NCBI GenBank assembly: GCA_910588795.1
Contig: CAJURI010000077.1
Span: 1 to 8,916, forward strand
DNA: 8,916 nt
Source: an uncultured Duncaniella sp.
Lineage (GTDB): Bacteria > Bacteroidota > Bacteroidia > Bacteroidales > Muribaculaceae
Reading direction: 5' to 3'
Shown here: positions 6,689 through 8,916 of the stretch, one piece after another
Numbering within the stretch: position 1 is the first letter of the stretch
Layout of the letters: every line of letters begins with the position of its first letter
Notes under the pieces: generated by a model
Seen by the model: the letters and a program-made list of their open reading frames with translations, nothing else
The model's database searches: none
What the model was told of the DNA's origin: nothing
Program-made: the position numbers and the translations under genes

Positions 6689-7384
6689 TTACTCATCAAT
6701 CGACTTGGGGTCGATCTTGATGCCCGGACTCATGGTGCTTGAAAGATAAATGCTCTTGATGTAGGTACCCTTGGCGGTAGCGGGCTTGAGCTTGATGAGG
6801 GTATTGATGAACTCGCGGACATTCTCGCGCGCAGCCTGAGGGTCAAACGACACCTTGCCTACGGAAGAGTGAACGATACCGTTCTTGTCAACCTTGAAGT
6901 CGATCTTACCTTTCTTGACCTCCTCCACAGCCTTGGCCACGTCGACGGTCACAGTGCCGCTCTTGGGGTTAGGCATCAGGCCGCGGGGACCGAGGATACG
7001 GCCGAGGGCACCGATCTTACCCATGATAGCGGGCTGGGTGATGATGACATCAATGTCGGTCCATCCGCCCTTGATCTTGTCAATATACTCATCAAGGCCT
7101 ACGTAGTCAGCACCGGCAGCCTTGGCGGCAGCCTCGGCGTCAGAGTTGCAGAGCACGAGAACGCGCACCTGCTTGCCTGTTCCGTTGGGGAGTGTGACAA
7201 CGCCACGCACCATCTGGTTGGCCTTGCGGGGGTCTACGCCGAGGCGGACGTCAACGTCCAGCGAGGCGTCAAACTTGGTGAAGGTGATCTCCTTTACGAG
7301 GTCTACAGCTTCTGCAAGCGTGTAGAACTTCCCTGCATCAACCTTCTCCTGGGCAATCTTTTGATTTTTGGTCAGTTTACTCAT
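6689..7384 (-). CDS. rplA: 50S ribosomal protein L1 (uL1)
   Basis: Forms the protein part of the L1 stalk, which moves with deacylated tRNA leaving the E site; in many bacteria L1 also represses its own operon by binding an mRNA copy of its rRNA site. 231 residues against 234 in E. coli. The family signature runs from LGRILGPRGLMPNPKSGT at 127-144. The N-terminal part (TLAEAVDLVKE, 22-32) and FTKFDASLDVDVRLGVDPRK (35-54) follow the usual domain I pattern, and domain II lies in the middle (about 68-158, with VRVLVLCN). The ATG at 7384 gives the usual N-terminus MSKLTKNQK. It is 12 bases after rplK, so the two are one translational unit. A candidate L1/L11 control structure sits upstream of rplK. 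Confidence 0.98.
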   Translation of the reverse strand: MSKLTKNQKIAQEKVDAGKFYTLAEAVDLVKEITFTKFDASLDVDVRLGVDPRKANQMVRGVVTLPNGTGKQVRVLVLCNSDAEAAAKAAGADYVGLDEYIDKIKGGWTDIDVIITQPAIMGKIGALGRILGPRGLMPNPKSGTVTVDVAKAVEEVKKGKIDFKVDKNGIVHSSVGKVSFDPQAARENVREFINTLIKLKPATAKGTYIKSIYLSSTMSPGIKIDPKSIDE

Positions 7385-7396
7385 GTCAATTGAAGA

Positions 7397-7840
7397 TTAA
7401 ATGTTTTCGGGAAATGTTCCTTTCACAGTTATACCCATGCTTCTGGCAGTACCGGCAACCATACGCATTGCCGATGCAACGTTGAAACAGTTCAAATCAG
7501 GCATCTTGTCCTCAGCAATTGTCTTTACCTGATCCCAGGTGATCTCCGCAACCTTGTTACGGTTGGGCTGAGCGGAACCGCTCTTGATCTTGGAAACCTC
7601 AAGGAGCTGAACGGCAACAGGAGGAGTCTTGACTATGAAGTCAAAGCTCTTGTCGGTGTAATAAGTGATTACTACAGGGAGCACCTTGCCGGCCTTGTCC
7701 TGAGTGCGGGCATTGAATTGCTTGCAAAACTCCATGATGTTGATACCCTTTGAACCGAGGGCCGGACCAACTGGAGGAGAGGGGTTTGCTGCGCCTCCCT
7801 TGATTTGCAATTTGATCTGTCCAGCAATTTCTTTAGCCAT
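7397..7840 (-). CDS. rplK: 50S ribosomal protein L11 (uL11)
   Basis: Binds the GTPase-associated centre of 23S rRNA with L10 and L12; the site where thiostrepton acts and where RelA-type stringent factors sense stalled ribosomes. 147 residues (E. coli 142). The N-terminal domain has the proline-rich switch helix NPSPPVGPALGSKGINIMEF (19-38), with P20, P22, P23 and P26, the region involved in thiopeptide binding. The C-terminal rRNA-binding domain holds SGSAQPNRNKVAEIT (87-101) and NVASAMRMVAGTARSMGI (120-137). The ATG at 7840 gives the standard start MAKEIAGQIKLQI and is preceded by an A/T-rich, Shine-Dalgarno-free segment (AAAAAATTTAGATTTATC). It is separated from nusG by 230 untranslated bases holding a strong hairpin, and from rplA by 12 bases. 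Confidence 0.99.
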   Translation of the reverse strand: MAKEIAGQIKLQIKGGAANPSPPVGPALGSKGINIMEFCKQFNARTQDKAGKVLPVVITYYTDKSFDFIVKTPPVAVQLLEVSKIKSGSAQPNRNKVAEITWDQVKTIAEDKMPDLNCFNVASAMRMVAGTARSMGITVKGTFPENI

Positions 7841-7884
7841 GATAAATCTAAATTTTTTGTTAATGATTCGGTTAAAACGATGCC

Positions 7885-7899
7885 ATCTCTAACAGAGAT
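7885..7899 (-). promoter_or_regulatory. Small hairpin in the rplK leader
   Basis: ATCTCT (7899-7894) and AGAGAT (7890-7885) form a perfect 6-bp stem with a GUU loop, ending 44 bases before the rplK start codon. No U-run follows directly, although GTTTT lies further on at 7878-7874. It separates the large upstream hairpin from the A/T-rich ribosome-entry stretch. Six bases of symmetry can arise by chance. Confidence 0.35.
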
Positions 7900-7951
7900 C
7901 CGCATGGACGCTGCGTAACCAATGTCCTGCCTCTTTCTATTGTCGTGACAT

Positions 7952-8016
7952 CTCCCGTGGCACCGGGCATCTCTCACACACTCATCCTCTCCCTTGTCAC
8001 TTTCGTGCCACGGAAG
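7952..8016 (-). promoter_or_regulatory. Long stem-loop in the rplK-rplA leader (candidate autogenous control site)
   Basis: CTTCCGTGGCAC (8016-8005) pairs with GTGCCACGGGAG (7963-7952): 12 consecutive pairs, eleven Watson-Crick and one U-G. On the opposite strand that wobble would be an A-C mismatch, so the fold is better in the operon's transcript. The 41-base loop is purine-rich, with GGG (7993-7991) and CCC (7967-7965) able to pair around a C-free segment containing GATGAG and GAGAGATG. It lies in a 230-base gap, far longer than the other spacers upstream of rplL. In other bacteria L1 represses rplKA through a leader that mimics the 23S L1 site; whether this is that element is inferred from position only. 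I see no convincing promoter and no U-run terminator in the gap. Confidence 0.5.
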
Positions 8017-8070
8017 GGGTTGATATACCGAGCATGTTGCCGAGATCTGCGACCGGCAGCCGCGCGACAA

Positions 8071-8622
8071 TTATTCACGCACCACTTGCGAGTTCTCGAG
8101 TTCGAGCGGAGTCTTGCGCCCGAAGATCTTGACCATCACCTTGAGTTTCTTCTTCTCACGATTGACTTCCTCGATGATTCCGTCAAATCCTGAGAACGGA
8201 CCTGAAGTCACCTTGACAGCCTCGCCTACCATATAGTCATTTCCTTCAGCCACAGCGTCGAGCATCTCGTCGGCTGCACCGAGCATGCGGCGCACCTCTG
8301 ATTCGCGCAACGATTCGGGCGCAGCATCCTTGCCACGTCCGCGCAGGAAGTCAATGACATTAGTGGTATTGCGGAGCTCGTAAAGGACTTCCCCGGTAAG
8401 AATACACTCGACAAACACGTAGCCGGAGTAGAGATTCTTCTCCTTGACCACTTTCTTGCCGTTCTTCACCGACATAACCTTCTCGGTAGGTATCAGCACC
8501 TGAAAGACGTAGTCGCCAAGACCGGTGTTGCGGATAGCTCCGTCAAGCACCTCTTTAACCTTAGCTTCTTTACCTGAGATGGCGCGAAGCACATACCAAG
8601 CTTTCTTCAATTCTTCAGCCAT
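8071..8622 (-). CDS. nusG: Transcription elongation factor NusG
   Basis: Essential elongation factor that binds the RNA polymerase clamp and links it to Rho or, through S10, to the ribosome. 183 residues, the normal size for the housekeeping protein. The NGN domain occupies about 7-120, with WYVLRAISGKEAKVKEVL (9-26) and the conserved YSGYVFVE (65-72). The KOW domain starts near 133 with GEAVKVTSGPFSGFDGII (133-150) and ends at 183. Bacteroidales also carry NusG-like paralogues (UpxY type) at polysaccharide loci; the position between secE and rplK marks this one as the core copy. The ATG at 8622 is 23 bases after the secE stop, no Shine-Dalgarno (AATCACGGCA precedes it). It is followed by the 230-base rplK leader. 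Confidence 0.98.
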   Translation of the reverse strand: MAEELKKAWYVLRAISGKEAKVKEVLDGAIRNTGLGDYVFQVLIPTEKVMSVKNGKKVVKEKNLYSGYVFVECILTGEVLYELRNTTNVIDFLRGRGKDAAPESLRESEVRRMLGAADEMLDAVAEGNDYMVGEAVKVTSGPFSGFDGIIEEVNREKKKLKVMVKIFGRKTPLELENSQVVRE

Positions 8623-8645
8623 TGCCGTGATTAACCAGATAGGGG

Positions 8646-8846
8646 TTACTGTCCGAGTGAGTAGATAAAGTGCATGATGGTGTCGACCACCTGATCCATA
8701 ACGAAGATGATCGCTGCTATAATAATGGAAGCGATAAGCACGATCACCGCGCTCTTGATCAGCTGGGTCTTAGAAGGCCAAGAAGTCTTATACCGGAGCT
8801 CGGTATATGACTCCTCGATATCCGTAAGCAGTTTTAGTTTACTCAT
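8646..8846 (-). CDS. secE: Preprotein translocase subunit SecE
   Basis: Small essential membrane subunit that clamps the SecY channel for protein export and membrane insertion. 66 residues, the short single-span form usual outside the enterics (E. coli has 127 residues and three spans). An amphipathic N-terminal helix (TDIEESYTELRYKTSWPSKT, 8-27) holds the signature ELxxxxSWPS at 16-25, where W23 and P24 are the conserved pair. One hydrophobic membrane segment follows at about 32-51 (SAVIVLIASIIIAAIIFVM), then a short tail. Because it is below the size of many gene-calling cut-offs it is easily missed; identity rests on the motif, the topology and the position between tRNA-Trp and nusG. The ATG at 8846 is only 16 bases from the mature tRNA end. 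Confidence 0.97.
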   Translation of the reverse strand: MSKLKLLTDIEESYTELRYKTSWPSKTQLIKSAVIVLIASIIIAAIIFVMDQVVDTIMHFIYSLGQ

Positions 8847-8862
8847 TTGCGTCTGTTTTTAG

Positions 8863-8916
8863 CACGGGAAGAGAGGCTCGAACTCCCGACACCTGGTTTT
8901 GGAGACCAGTGCTCTA
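8863..8916 (-). tRNA. tRNA-Trp, anticodon CCA (5' end outside window)
   Basis: Minus-strand reading from the window edge shows the 3' D-stem GAGC (8914-8911), then the anticodon stem CTGGT/ACCAG (8909-8905 and 8897-8893) around the loop CTCCAAA. Its central CCA (8902-8900) reads UGG, tryptophan. The T-arm is GGGAG-TTCGAGC-CTCTC, with one G-U pair, and the acceptor strand TTCCCGT ends at 8864. Discriminator G73 is at 8863, as expected for bacterial tRNA-Trp. CCA is not encoded (the next bases are CTA), so it must be added by the nucleotidyltransferase. The 5' acceptor strand and most of the D-arm, roughly 20 bases, lie beyond the window. It sits directly before secE and is probably co-transcribed with it. 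Confidence 0.96.

Noticed and set aside
7672..8070. 132-codon minus-strand frame starting TTG right after the nusG stop and overlapping rplK out of frame
   Set aside because: It is mostly the untranslated rplK leader plus an rplK shadow, with a rare start codon and low-complexity basic translation. The hairpins explain the region better.
1..8916. A hidden novel system (defence, mobile element, RiPP, CRISPR)
   Set aside because: All coding capacity is taken by universally conserved genes in their usual Bacteroidales order. There are no repeats, transposase remnants, att-like duplications or unassigned genes.

Overview
This is ordinary, highly conserved housekeeping DNA: the bacterial transcription and translation cluster tRNA-Trp, secE, nusG, rplK, rplA, rplJ, rplL, rpoB, rpoC. 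Everything lies on the minus strand and is transcribed from the high-coordinate end towards position 1. I see no mobile element, CRISPR array, phage gene, defence system or biosynthetic genes. The proteins look like those of Bacteroidota, order Bacteroidales: the RpoB sequence closely follows the Bacteroides type as I know it, no start codon has a Shine-Dalgarno sequence, and the one promoter I can read has the Bacteroidota TTTG / TAnnTTTG form. A gut family such as Muribaculaceae is a guess from the GC-rich coding sequence, not a demonstrated assignment.

Layout in transcription order. The window opens inside a tRNA-Trp gene (8863-8916), whose 3' end lies 16 bases from secE (8646-8846). nusG (8071-8622) follows after 23 bases. 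A 230-base untranslated stretch (7841-8070) with a strong 12-bp hairpin then leads into rplK (7397-7840), rplA (6689-7384, 12-base gap) and rplJ (6134-6664, 24-base gap). A 63-base spacer that contains no G in the mRNA strand separates rplJ from rplL (5696-6070). A 280-base gap (5416 to 5696) holds several hairpins and a likely internal promoter ahead of rpoB (1601-5416). rpoC (start at 1564) runs off the low-coordinate edge after 521 codons. The only gene-free stretches above 100 bases are the two described here, and neither reaches 300.

How the genes work together. rpoB and rpoC encode the catalytic subunits of RNA polymerase; NusG rides on that polymerase and links it to the ribosome or Rho; L11, L1, L10 and L7/L12 form the two mobile stalks of the large ribosomal subunit; SecE is part of the membrane channel that takes up many nascent proteins. 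Grouping them lets the cell scale transcription, translation and secretion with growth.

The parts worth a second look are non-coding. The best is the rplL-rpoB spacer, where a middle segment can pair either with an upstream arm (a hairpin capped by a UNCG-type tetraloop) or with a downstream arm, beside two 8-base copies of the 3' tail of 16S rRNA and just before the putative rpoBC promoter. The second is the rplK leader hairpin, a candidate for autogenous control by L1 or L11. Both are predictions from reading the sequence and need comparative alignment.
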